Positions 1-6,231 of a stretch of DNA of 6,528 nucleotides are shown here, one piece after another. The DNA comes from CAILKP01 sp038231815. Lineage in GTDB: Bacteria > Planctomycetota > Phycisphaerae > Phycisphaerales > UBA1924. Positions within the stretch are counted from its first letter, which is position 1. Every line of letters starts with the position of its first letter. The stretch covers positions 1 to 6,528 of the forward strand of contig JBBRKQ010000178.1 of the NCBI GenBank assembly GCA_038231815.1, written 5' to 3'. Under the pieces are notes generated by a model, which saw only the letters and a list, made by a program, of their open reading frames with translations, did no database searches and was not told where the DNA came from. The translations under genes and the position numbers were made by a program.

Positions 1-302
1 ACGCCATCAACAAACTCCGTCACCAAAAACGTGCTTCCATCCTGAATCACCACATCCCGCACAGCCACAATGTTCGGATGGTCCAGCGTCGCAAGCGTCT
101 CCGCCTCACGGGTAAAGCGGTCACGCGCCACAGGGCTGTCTCGCCCGCTTTCTCGAAGCCGCTTGACCGCCACCGTGCGGCGGCGAAGCCGCAGGTCGCT
201 GTACTTGTGTACTTCACCCATCCCGCCTTTGTCAAAGGGCCCCCCCGGCTGGATTTCATACCGGTTGTCAATCAGATTGGGCCAAGGGTCAGTCAGGGTC
301 AT
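1..302 (-). CDS. Ser/Thr protein kinase, N-terminal fragment (PknB-like), runs off the left edge
   Basis: Translating the minus strand from the ATG at 302 gives 100 uninterrupted residues to the window edge. They read as the N-lobe of a Hanks-type Ser/Thr kinase. The glycine loop is DKGGMGEV (residues 24-31), the ATP-anchoring lysine is in VAVKRL (Lys47), the helix C glutamate is in FTREAETL (Glu66), followed by LDHPNIV (73-79), and the hinge is TEFVDG (95-100). Such kinases phosphorylate proteins on Ser/Thr in the cytoplasm and often carry a C-terminal membrane or sensor domain, which would lie outside the window. The first glycine of the GxGxxG loop is replaced by Asp24, which is uncommon but does not by itself abolish ATP binding. 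An in-frame ATG at 308 is an alternative start. A GGAGG lies 3 nt before the 308 ATG and 9 nt before the 302 ATG, so 302 is preferred on spacing. It is transcribed divergently from clpX. The family call is secure; substrate and role are unknown. Confidence 0.9.
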   Translation of the reverse strand, partial: MTLTDPWPNLIDNRYEIQPGGPFDKGGMGEVHKYSDLRLRRRTVAVKRLRESGRDSPVARDRFTREAETLATLDHPNIVAVRDVVIQDGSTFLVTEFVDG

Positions 303-308
303 AGGCAT

Positions 309-669
309 TCGCCTCCGATGATATCTGTACTATCCGATGGCAAGCCCTTCCAAGTTTCAAACATTGATTCGGAATTCCCCCAATTCCCCATCCTGCCCAA
401 GCCTCCATCGCGTTGGCCCCGCAGAGCATCGGCTGCCGAACACGAATCCCCTCCGCAGCACCGCTTACAGCCGCTTCCCGTCGGCATGCAAGTTACAAGA
501 GGCTTTCATAAAACTGCTACGTCCAAATAATGTGCATCGTCCCCACCTTTCCCATCCAGCCAAGGCCCCCTTCGACCGATACACTCTCTGCAAGCGGTGC
601 GACCCAACGTTGGGGCCTTTGTTGGCCTCGCCGTGTGTTCGTCGACCGTCGTAAAGCAGACACCGCGAT
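309..669. other. Divergent intergenic region between the kinase gene and clpX
   Basis: About 360 bp with no open frame that looks like a real protein. The short frames here are rich in Pro, Arg and Ser and resemble no family. It must hold the promoters of the leftward kinase and rightward clpX, but no good -35/-10 pair is visible for either. Two palindromic sites can be seen: GGAATT-CCCCC-AATTCC at 371-387, and the perfect 12-bp palindrome CCCAACGTTGGG at 603-614, about 55 bp before the clpX start. Either could be a regulator site, but nothing in the sequence names the regulator. Confidence 0.5.
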
Positions 670-1965
670 ATGGCAAGCACGACCCAAGACGGTGATACAA
701 AACCAGGATTCAAAGGCCGTCGTCTGACGACCTGCTCATTCTGCGGCAAAACCAGCCGCGAGGTGGGCCCGATGGTTGAGGGACCCAACGACGTTTACAT
801 CTGCCAGCACTGCACCGATCTGTGCCAGAACATCTTCAAGCAGGAGCGCAAGCGCGTGGGCACCACCACGCCCCTGTTTAGTGAAGTTCCCACGCCGCGG
901 CAGATCAAGGAATTCCTCGATCAATACGTCATCGGCCAAGACACCGCCAAGCGCGGCTTGTCTGTGGCCGTGTACACGCACTACAAGCGGCTCCAGCACT
1001 TAGAGCGTGACGACAGCACCATCGAGCTTGACAAGTCCAACATCCTGCTCATCGGCCCCACCGGCTCGGGCAAGACGCTGCTGGCCCGCACGCTGGCACG
1101 CATCCTCAAAGTGCCGTTTGCTATCGGTGATGCCACCACCCTCACCGAGGCCGGCTACGTCGGCGAGGATGTCGAGAATCTCCTGCTCAAGCTCCTGCAG
1201 AACGCAGACTTCGATCTCGAATCCGCACAACGCGGCATCATTTACATTGACGAGATTGACAAGATCGGCAAGACCAGCTCCAACGTCAGCATCACGCGTG
1301 ACGTCTCAGGCGAAGGCGTCCAGCAGGCCCTGCTCAAAATGCTCGAAGGCACCGTGGCCAACGTCCCGCCCCAAGGCGGCCGCAAACACCCAGAGCAGCA
1401 GTACATCCAGCTTGATACCAGCAACATCCTCTTCGTCTGCGGCGGCACCTTCGTGGGCCTTGAAGACATCATCCGTCGCCGTACCGGCAAGAGCCGCATC
1501 GGCTTTACCGATGGCCACGAGGCCATCCAGACCGATGGCGAGCAGCAGTACCGCGTGCTCCAGCAGGTTCAGCCCGATGACCTAGTTGAGTTCGGCATGA
1601 TCCCCGAGTTCATCGGCCGCCTCCCGGTGATCGCGCCGCTGGCCCCGCTCAGTGAGGATGTGCTCATCTCAATCCTCACCGAGCCCAAGAACGCTCTGGT
1701 CAAGCAGTACCAGCACCACTTCTCAAACGAGGGCGCAAGCCTCACGTTCACAGACTCAGCCATGCGCGCCATCGCCCACAAGGCCCTGAAGCGCAAGACC
1801 GGTGCCCGTGGTCTCCGCGCTGTGCTCGAAGAAATGATGATCGACCTCGTCTACGACCTGCCCGAGCAGAGCGTCAAGGGCGCCGAGTACGTCATCGATG
1901 CAATCGATGTCGATCGCCGCCGGTCACTGCCCGAGCTTCGCGTCAAGGCCAAGGCCACGGCGTAA
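670..1965 (+). CDS. clpX: ATP-dependent Clp protease ATP-binding subunit ClpX
   Basis: Complete 431-residue ClpX, close to the usual 420-430 residues. ClpX is the cytoplasmic AAA+ hexamer that recognises tagged substrates, unfolds them and threads them into ClpP. The N-terminal zinc-binding domain is intact (Cys22, Cys25, Cys45, Cys48). The AAA+ module follows: Walker A GPTGSGKT (129-136), pore loop 1 GYVG (162-165), Walker B IIYIDEID (190-197), the RKH pore loop (238-240), the ClpP-docking IGF loop (277-279), the arginine finger in PEFIGRLP (Arg317) and sensor 2 GARGLR (378-383). Every catalytic element is present. The IGF loop shows that it is built to work with a ClpP, although no clpP lies beside it, whereas clpP-clpX is the common bacterial order. 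ATG 670 is the first start after an in-frame stop at 652-654. No clear Shine-Dalgarno site precedes it. An intrinsic terminator follows, so it is probably a single-gene transcript. Confidence 0.98.
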   Translation: MASTTQDGDTKPGFKGRRLTTCSFCGKTSREVGPMVEGPNDVYICQHCTDLCQNIFKQERKRVGTTTPLFSEVPTPRQIKEFLDQYVIGQDTAKRGLSVAVYTHYKRLQHLERDDSTIELDKSNILLIGPTGSGKTLLARTLARILKVPFAIGDATTLTEAGYVGEDVENLLLKLLQNADFDLESAQRGIIYIDEIDKIGKTSSNVSITRDVSGEGVQQALLKMLEGTVANVPPQGGRKHPEQQYIQLDTSNILFVCGGTFVGLEDIIRRRTGKSRIGFTDGHEAIQTDGEQQYRVLQQVQPDDLVEFGMIPEFIGRLPVIAPLAPLSEDVLISILTEPKNALVKQYQHHFSNEGASLTFTDSAMRAIAHKALKRKTGARGLRAVLEEMMIDLVYDLPEQSVKGAEYVIDAIDVDRRRSLPELRVKAKATA

Positions 1966-2002
1966 CAACGCCCAAGCCTCGCGTATCGACTCAAAATCTC
2001 AG

Positions 2003-2031
2003 CGGCCCCGGCACCACGCCGGGGCCGTTTT
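2003..2031 (+). terminator. Rho-independent terminator of clpX
   Basis: A perfect 10-bp GC-rich stem, CGGCCCCGGC (2003-2012) with GCCGGGGCCG (2018-2027), closes a 5-nt loop and is followed by TTTT (2028-2031). It lies 37 bp after the clpX stop codon in the plus orientation. The T-run is short but the stem is very stable. It separates clpX from the phosphatase gene downstream. Confidence 0.9.
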
Positions 2032-2113
2032 CGTAGCATCACCCTCCCGGATGATGGATTCACTTTCGCGCCACCCCACGCCCCGCCGCTCCGTCGGCCG
2101 GCAGCAGGTGCGG

Positions 2114-2119
2114 TATACT
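2114..2119 (+). promoter_or_regulatory. Possible -10 box of the phosphatase lipoprotein gene
   Basis: TATACT is a good match to a sigma-70 -10 box and lies about 60 bp before the ATG at 2180, downstream of the clpX terminator, where a promoter is needed. The GC-rich sequence about 17 bp upstream has no recognisable -35 element, so the call is weak. Confidence 0.35.
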
Positions 2120-2135
2120 TCCACCGCAAGAATCG

Positions 2136-2166
2136 GGAGCTAAGCCCCGTCCCCGCTTGCAGCTCC
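2136..2166 (+). promoter_or_regulatory. Leader hairpin upstream of the phosphatase lipoprotein gene
   Basis: GGAGCT (2136-2141) pairs with AGCTCC (2161-2166), and the adjacent AAGC (2142-2145) pairs with GCTT (2155-2158). This gives a 10-bp stem with a 2-nt bulge and a C-rich 9-nt loop. It ends just before GGAAG (2170-2174), the likely ribosome binding site for the ATG at 2180. It has no T-run, so a stabilising or translational role is more likely than termination. Function is inferred only from position. Confidence 0.45.
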
Positions 2167-2179
2167 GCCGGAAGTGCTC

Positions 2180-3169
2180 ATGTCAGTAGCCGCTCGCATC
2201 ATCCTCGCCGTCACCATCACCGCCGTTGCCGCCAGCATCGTCTCGTGCGCTTCATCGCAGCCCACCGCTCGCCCACCAACTGCGGCGGCACTGCCAACGT
2301 TACCTCCCATCCTCCTGCCATCCATGCTCGAGACCAAGCCGGCGGACTATCCCGGCATTCACAATGCCGTGGCCTACCACGATGGCTTTATCTCCGGCAG
2401 CGTCCCTGATGGCGACGTCGGGTTTGACACGCTCACCGCAATGGGCATCAAGACCATCATCACCGTTGATGGTGCCGAGCCCGATCTCGCCAAAGCGCAA
2501 GCACGTGGCATTCGCTACATCCACCTACCCATAGGTTACAGCGGCTTTGATGAAACCCGCAAACTCGAGCTCACCCGCGCCACACGTGATGCGCTCGCGC
2601 AGGGGCCCGTCTACATCCACTGCCACCACGGCAAGCACCGCAGCGCTGGTGCTGCGGGAGCCGTTGCCGCAAGTCTCGGATGGATCACGCCGCAGCAGGC
2701 CGTCGAACGGATGAAGGTCTCCGGCACCGCCCCCAATCACCAAGGCCTGTACGCCTGCGCCAGCAACTCCTCAGTGATGGATGCCGCCACAATCGACTCA
2801 ATCTCCGGTGACTTTCCTTCCATCGCTCCTCCCCAAGGTTTCATCAGATCAATGGTCGAAATCGATGAGATCAGCGATCGGCTCAAGGCAGTTGAAAAGG
2901 CCGGCTGGAAAACCCCCGCCAACCACCCCGACATCGTCGCCGTCCAGGAAGCAGGCCGCATGGCTGATGTGCTCCGAATCTTAGTGAGCGGTGATCGCGC
3001 TGGTTCCAAGCCCCGCGACTTCGCCCAGTTGCTGCAAAACAACAGCGATAAGTCGCAGATTCTCGAAGACATGCTCGCCGCTGGTGAGAAAGACCCCGCC
3101 AAGCTCTCAGCTCAGTTCAAGCTCATCTCTGCTTCGTGCAAAGAGTGCCACACCAAATATCGCGACTAA
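2180..3169 (+). CDS. Lipoprotein with tyrosine phosphatase-like domain and C-terminal cytochrome c'-like haem motif
   Basis: 329 residues from ATG 2180, which has GGAAG 5 nt upstream; a GTG at 2174 is a less likely in-frame start. The N-terminus is a lipoprotein signal: a hydrophobic stretch followed by the lipobox IVSC, placing the lipidated Cys23 outside the cytoplasmic membrane. A Pro/Ala linker (24-45) follows. Residues about 65-195 look like a dual-specificity/tyrosine phosphatase fold: GIKTIITVDG, GIRYIHLPIG and then the P-loop HCHHGKHRS, which fits CX5R with Cys148 as nucleophile and Arg154 as phosphate binder. No general-acid Asp can be placed with certainty; Asp124 is a candidate. 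Residues about 221-329 are predicted helical and end in CKECHTKYRD, a CxxCH haem c site (Cys320, Cys323, His324) placed at the end of the last helix as in the cytochrome c'/c556 family. Secretion is consistent with haem c attachment. Substrate and redox role are unknown. It is convergent with the E2 gene, with 25 bp between stop codons. Confidence 0.85.
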   Translation: MSVAARIILAVTITAVAASIVSCASSQPTARPPTAAALPTLPPILLPSMLETKPADYPGIHNAVAYHDGFISGSVPDGDVGFDTLTAMGIKTIITVDGAEPDLAKAQARGIRYIHLPIGYSGFDETRKLELTRATRDALAQGPVYIHCHHGKHRSAGAAGAVAASLGWITPQQAVERMKVSGTAPNHQGLYACASNSSVMDAATIDSISGDFPSIAPPQGFIRSMVEIDEISDRLKAVEKAGWKTPANHPDIVAVQEAGRMADVLRILVSGDRAGSKPRDFAQLLQNNSDKSQILEDMLAAGEKDPAKLSAQFKLISASCKECHTKYRD

Positions 3170-3194
3170 GAACTCGCGAGTCCCAACTTGCCGC

Positions 3195-4580
3195 TCAAAC
3201 CAGCAGCGTCGCGGGCTTCTCAAGATACTGCCTCACCGTCGCCAAATACGCCGCCGCCATCGCACCATCAACAATCCGGTGGTCGCTGGACATGGTCATC
3301 TGCATCTCATGACCCACAACAATCGTGTCCTTGCCATCAACCGTGTCAACCACCGGCTTCTTCACCGCAGCGCCCACCGCCAAAATCGCGGCGTTCGGCG
3401 GGTTAATTATGGCCGTGAAGTGCTCCACGCCAAACATGCCCAAGTTACTGATGGTAAACGTGCTGTCACCCATCTCATCAATCGTCAGGCCTTTGGTCCG
3501 GGCCTTCTCAGCCAGTGCCTTGGTCTCGGCAGAGAGCTGCCGCAGCCCCTTGGCATCGGCCTGACGCAGCGTGGCCACCACCAGCCCGCCACCCTTCTCC
3601 TGCGGCAGCGAAATCGCCACGCCCACATTCACCTGATCCATGATCTCAATCGCTTCCTGACCCTTTGTCCCAACCCACCTTGAGTTCACAAACGGATGCT
3701 GATGCATGGCCAGCGCCGTAGCCCGCACAATAAAGTCATTGACCGAAAGTTTCACACCCTGGCTTGCAAGCTGCTCATTCAACTGCATGCGCAGGCTCAT
3801 GAGTGCATCCAAACGCACCGCCACCGTAACCTGGTAGTGGGGAATGGTCGTCTTGCTCTCCACCAGCCGGGCCGCAATGGTGCGACGCATGTTGCTCAGC
3901 GCAACCGTTTGCCGCTTCAGCCCGGATGCCACCGGCACCATCAACGGTGCCGACGCAAACGCCGCAGCCTTGGCAGCCGGAGCAGCCGCCGCGGCGGCCG
4001 CTCCAACAACCACCGGAGCCGTAGATGCATAATTCACCGTTGCGATACTCCCGCCGCCACTCAGCACCGCCTCAACATCCCGCCGCGTAATCCGGCCTGA
4101 TGGCCCCGTGCCCGTAATGCCACCCAAGCTCACGCCCGAGTCCGCGGCGATCTTTCGTGCCAGCGGTGAAGCAAACACCCGCTCCGCCGCGCCATTGGTC
4201 CCATTCGCTCCATTCGTTCCGTTACTGCCATGGTGCCCATTGGCCGCCGCATCAGGCTTGGCCTCCGCATCAGGCTTGGCCTCCGCCATCGTGGCCGCCG
4301 CCGCAGCCTTGCCAGTGTCCTTCTTCGCCCCACCCGCTTCGGTCCCACCCTCAAACTTAATGATCATCGTGCCCACCGGCGTCGGCTGGCCTTCCTTAAT
4401 CGTCAGCTCGCTGACGGTGCCGTCCTCAAAGGTCTGCAGCTCCATCGTCGCCTTGTCGGTCTCAATATCCGCGATCACCTGGCCAGACTTGATCTTGTCA
4501 CCCGGCTTAATGTGCCACTTGACAATGGTGCCAACTTCCATAGTGTCAGAAAGGCGAGGCATGGCGATGTTGGTGGGCAT
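3195..4580 (-). CDS. pdhC: Pyruvate dehydrogenase E2, dihydrolipoyllysine-residue acetyltransferase
   Basis: 461 residues from ATG 4580. E2 forms the core of the pyruvate dehydrogenase complex and transfers the acetyl group from its lipoyl arm to CoA. Domains in order: one lipoyl domain (1-79) with lipoylated Lys43 in ETDKAT; a flexible linker rich in Ala, Lys, Asn and Gly; a peripheral subunit-binding domain (about 135-173, FASPLARKIA to RRDVEAVL); an Ala-rich linker (about 190-210); and the catalytic domain (about 220-461) with SDHRIVDG, giving His434 and Asp438 of the HxxxDG active site. The frame stays open upstream to a TTG at 4610, but that stretch encodes the adjacent octamer repeat, so ATG 4580 starting MPTNIAMPRL is preferred; ATG 4562 is also possible. 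No Shine-Dalgarno is visible; the sequence before the ATG is C-rich. It lies downstream of E1 beta on the same strand. The E2 class is certain; pyruvate rather than another 2-oxoacid is inferred from the neighbour. Confidence 0.95.
   Translation of the reverse strand: MPTNIAMPRLSDTMEVGTIVKWHIKPGDKIKSGQVIADIETDKATMELQTFEDGTVSELTIKEGQPTPVGTMIIKFEGGTEAGGAKKDTGKAAAAATMAEAKPDAEAKPDAAANGHHGSNGTNGANGTNGAAERVFASPLARKIAADSGVSLGGITGTGPSGRITRRDVEAVLSGGGSIATVNYASTAPVVVGAAAAAAAPAAKAAAFASAPLMVPVASGLKRQTVALSNMRRTIAARLVESKTTIPHYQVTVAVRLDALMSLRMQLNEQLASQGVKLSVNDFIVRATALAMHQHPFVNSRWVGTKGQEAIEIMDQVNVGVAISLPQEKGGGLVVATLRQADAKGLRQLSAETKALAEKARTKGLTIDEMGDSTFTISNLGMFGVEHFTAIINPPNAAILAVGAAVKKPVVDTVDGKDTIVVGHEMQMTMSSDHRIVDGAMAAAYLATVRQYLEKPATLLV
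4249..4284 (-). repeat. 18-bp tandem duplication in the E2 linker
   Basis: The 18-bp unit GCATCAGGCTTGGCCTCC occurs twice in perfect tandem (4249-4266 and 4267-4284, plus-strand reading). It encodes two copies of EAKPDA in the linker between lipoyl and subunit-binding domains. Just N-terminal to the binding domain the linker also holds an Asn-Gly-Thr/Ala repeat (NGTNGANGTNG). Such in-frame changes alter linker length without touching the folded domains. Confidence 0.85.
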
Positions 4581-4590
4581 GGGAGGGGGT

Positions 4591-4654
4591 CCAAATTGCC
4601 AAACGGCCAAAGGGCCAAATGGTCAAATTTCAAAATGGTCAAATGGTCAAAAAA
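4591..4654 (+). repeat. Octamer repeat array A (consensus YCAAATGG, eight units)
   Basis: The sequence divides exactly into eight 8-bp units: CCAAATTG, CCAAACGG, CCAAAGGG, CCAAATGG, TCAAATTT, CAAAATGG, TCAAATGG and TCAAAAAA. It begins 11 bp upstream of the E2 ATG (4580), so it occupies the place of the E2 leader. Positions 4617-4651 are the inverted counterpart of array B. Confidence 0.85.
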
Positions 4655-4827
4655 ACGCGGAGATTTGGATGCAAAAAAGAAAGTACAAATTTTCGTTCGG
4701 ATAACAACTCGTCTCGGAAAACGCGAACAAATTCACTTCGGTCAAGATTCACCACCCCCACGACGCTCAGTCGCCCTACCTCCATTTGACCATTTGACCA
4801 TTTGACTAATTTGAAATTTGACCATTT
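4617..4827. repeat. 35-bp inverted repeat with a 141-bp interior in the E1 beta-E2 spacer
   Basis: Positions 4617-4651 and the reverse complement of 4793-4827 match at 33 of 35 bases: an identical 18-nt block, three positions with two mismatches, then an identical 14-nt block. The 141-bp interior holds no open frame of note. In an mRNA spanning both genes the arms could pair into a long stem between the two cistrons. It could instead be a small non-autonomous mobile element with terminal inverted repeats, but no target-site duplication is apparent, so the nature is open. Confidence 0.75.
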
Positions 4828-4829
4828 CG
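4782..4829 (-). repeat. Octamer repeat array B (consensus CCATTTGA, six units)
   Basis: Plus-strand units are CCATTTGA three times, then CTAATTTG, AAATTTGA and CCATTTCG. This is the reverse complement of the array A unit. It ends 12 bp from the stop codon of E1 beta, directly in its 3' flank. Its orientation is opposite to arrays A and C. Confidence 0.85.
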
Positions 4830-4841
4830 GCCTTTCCCGCC

Positions 4842-5882
4842 TTAAAGCCTGTGCAAGCTCGCCTTCACCGCAGCAATAATCTTGCCCTTGTGCGGCAGAT
4901 ACTCCGCCTCGAGCCCCTTGGCGTACGGCGTTGGCACATCCTCAGTATTCACTCGAATCGGCGCGGCATCCAAATAGTCAAACCCGTGCTCAATCGCTTG
5001 CGTGATCACTTCCGTCGCGATCGAGGCAAACGGCCATGACTGGTCAACCACCACCAGCCGGTTGGTCTTCTTGATCGACCGCATGATCGCCCCAATATCC
5101 ATCGGCCGGATCGTGCGCATGTCCAGCACATCCGCAGTGATGCCCTCTTTTTCAAGTTCCTTGACCGCCTCAAGGCAGAAGTTCACCGGCCGGCCAAAGC
5201 TCACCAGCGTCACATCAGTACCTTCGTTCCGCAGCGCTGCCTTGCCAAACGGCACAAAGTACTCCTCCTCCGGCACGTGCCCCTTGTCAGCCAGCATGCG
5301 CTCAGACTCAAGGAAAAACACCGGGTCATTGTCAAGAATCGCCGTCTTCAGCAGACCCTTGGCATCGTACGGGTTGCTCGGAATCACAATCTTCAGGCCC
5401 GGCACGTTCGAGTACAACGCCTCAACACACCATGAGTGCGTGGAGCCAAGCTGCCCGCCCGCACCGTTGTTGCCGCGGAACACCACCGGGCAGCCCCACT
5501 GGCCGCCCGACATGTACAGCATCTTCGGCACGTTGTTCAGGAGCTGGTCCGCCGCCACCAGTGAGAATGACCAACTCATAAATTCAACAATCGGCCGCAG
5601 ACCGTACATCGCAGCACCCACCGCCAAGCCGGCAAAGCCGTTCTCGCTGATGGGCGTATCGATAATCCGCCGCGGCCCAAACTCTTCAAGCATCCCCTGC
5701 GAAACCTTGTACGCCCCGTTGTAGTACGCTACCTCCTCGCCCATCAAAAACACCCGATCATCCCGGCGCATCTCCTCGCTCATCGCCTCGCGAAGGGCTT
5801 CACGAAACTGAATCTGCCGGTCTCCCTCGCGGGGCGGCAAAGGCTTGGAAAGGTCAGGAGTGCTGAGTGTCGACGTAGCCAT
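4842..5882 (-). CDS. pdhB: Pyruvate dehydrogenase E1 component, beta subunit
   Basis: 346 residues, close to the usual 320-350 for E1 beta. With E1 alpha it forms the thiamine diphosphate enzyme that decarboxylates pyruvate and reductively acetylates the E2 lipoyl group. Visible signatures are FLMGEEVAYYNGAYKV (45-60), DTPISENGFAGLAVGAA (75-91) with Glu80 as the probable cofactor-activating glutamate, FRGNNGAG (135-142), PGLKIVIPSNPYDAKGLL (161-178) and, in the C-terminal transketolase-like domain, DMRTIRPMD (254-262) and EDVPTPYAKGLE (314-325). These match pyruvate rather than branched-chain E1 beta subunits. The ATG at 5882 has AGGG 7 nt upstream. The E2 gene follows on the same strand after 261 bp, a long gap for an operon, filled by the inverted repeat arrays. 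The usual partner gene for E1 alpha is not directly upstream; that position is non-coding. Confidence 0.95.
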   Translation of the reverse strand: MATSTLSTPDLSKPLPPREGDRQIQFREALREAMSEEMRRDDRVFLMGEEVAYYNGAYKVSQGMLEEFGPRRIIDTPISENGFAGLAVGAAMYGLRPIVEFMSWSFSLVAADQLLNNVPKMLYMSGGQWGCPVVFRGNNGAGGQLGSTHSWCVEALYSNVPGLKIVIPSNPYDAKGLLKTAILDNDPVFFLESERMLADKGHVPEEEYFVPFGKAALRNEGTDVTLVSFGRPVNFCLEAVKELEKEGITADVLDMRTIRPMDIGAIMRSIKKTNRLVVVDQSWPFASIATEVITQAIEHGFDYLDAAPIRVNTEDVPTPYAKGLEAEYLPHKGKIIAAVKASLHRL

Positions 5883-5911
5883 GTATAAACCCTAAGTATG
5901 CAAACAAATAC

Positions 5912-5927
5912 ACCCGCAATAGCGGGT
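5912..5927 (-). promoter_or_regulatory. Small hairpin in the E1 beta leader
   Basis: ACCCGC (5912-5917) and GCGGGT (5922-5927) form a perfect 6-bp stem with a 4-nt loop, 30 bp upstream of the E1 beta start and downstream of the candidate promoter. It would lie in the mRNA leader or act as a small operator. Role not determinable from sequence. Confidence 0.4.
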
Positions 5928-5930
5928 TGG

Positions 5931-5957
5931 ATGATACGCCGCCCAAGCTTTGGTCAA
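5931..5957 (-). promoter_or_regulatory. Candidate promoter of the E1 beta gene
   Basis: On the minus strand TTGACC (5957-5952) matches a -35 box at five of six bases and TATCAT (5936-5931) is a fair -10 box, about 50 bp before the E1 beta ATG. The spacer is only 15 bp, shorter than the preferred 17, which lowers confidence. Confidence 0.4.
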
Positions 5958-6081
5958 CCCCGCCGCCAACGATGAAGCGCTTGCAGCCCAAAAAAACGCC
6001 GCCAAAGCACCAAATTAGCCCACCCCACGCCCACCGCGTCTCGCTACAACCCAACCCCCCACCCAGCCGCCCCCTTAAGAG

Positions 6082-6101
6082 CGGTACCCGGTAGGGTACC
6101 G
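6082..6101. repeat. Perfect 8-bp inverted repeat around GGTACC sites
   Basis: CGGTACCC (6082-6089) and GGGTACCG (6094-6101) form a perfect 8-bp stem with a 4-nt loop. There is no adjacent T-run on either strand, so it is not a standard intrinsic terminator. It may be an extragenic palindrome or a processing or termination structure. Confidence 0.6.
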
Positions 6102-6211
6102 TGGCCGCGCGTGTTGATGATGTCAAAGAGTTCGCGCAGTGAAAAACTGACGCGTTTGGCGTTTGGTGTTTTGGGGGTTGGAGTTTTTGGGGAAGTGTAG
6201 GTTGATGCCCA

Positions 6212-6231
6212 CCGTACGCTTCCGCGTACGG
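6212..6231 (-). repeat. Perfect 8-bp hairpin with GGAA loop after the partial gene
   Basis: On the minus strand CCGTACGC and GCGTACGG form a perfect 8-bp stem closed by GGAA, which fits a GNRA tetraloop. It lies 9 bp downstream of the stop codon of the leftward gene at 6241-6528. No T-run follows, so it is more like a REP-type palindrome or a 3'-end stabilising hairpin than an intrinsic terminator. Confidence 0.6.

Noticed and set aside
337..654. A 105-codon plus-strand frame in the kinase-clpX spacer
   Set aside because: The product is rich in Pro, Ser, His and Arg, with no motif and no ribosome binding site; it is more likely intergenic DNA.
1007..1585. A 192-codon plus-strand frame inside clpX
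   Set aside because: It is an out-of-frame shadow made mostly of Ser, Ala and Arg; the clpX frame is certain.
3161..3194. Bidirectional terminator between the phosphatase and E2 genes
   Set aside because: The palindrome ACTCGCGAGT (3172-3181) and the weak CGCGA/TCGCG pairing are short, and no T-run follows on either strand.
4581..4610. N-terminal extension of E2 starting at a TTG at 4610
   Set aside because: The ten extra residues translate the octamer array and a C-rich stretch, while the lipoyl domain begins naturally at the ATG at 4580.
4108..4704. A 198-codon plus-strand open frame running across the E2 gene start and array A
   Set aside because: It is antisense to E2 for most of its length and low in complexity; its tail simply translates the octamer repeat.
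4591..4829. CRISPR array
   Set aside because: The repeats are contiguous 8-bp units without unique spacers, and no cas gene is present.
5002..5724. A 240-codon open frame on the plus strand opposite E1 beta
   Set aside because: It is fully antisense to an unambiguous E1 beta gene, and its product is Ser/Pro/Arg-rich with no recognisable motif. Long antisense frames are common in GC-rich genes.
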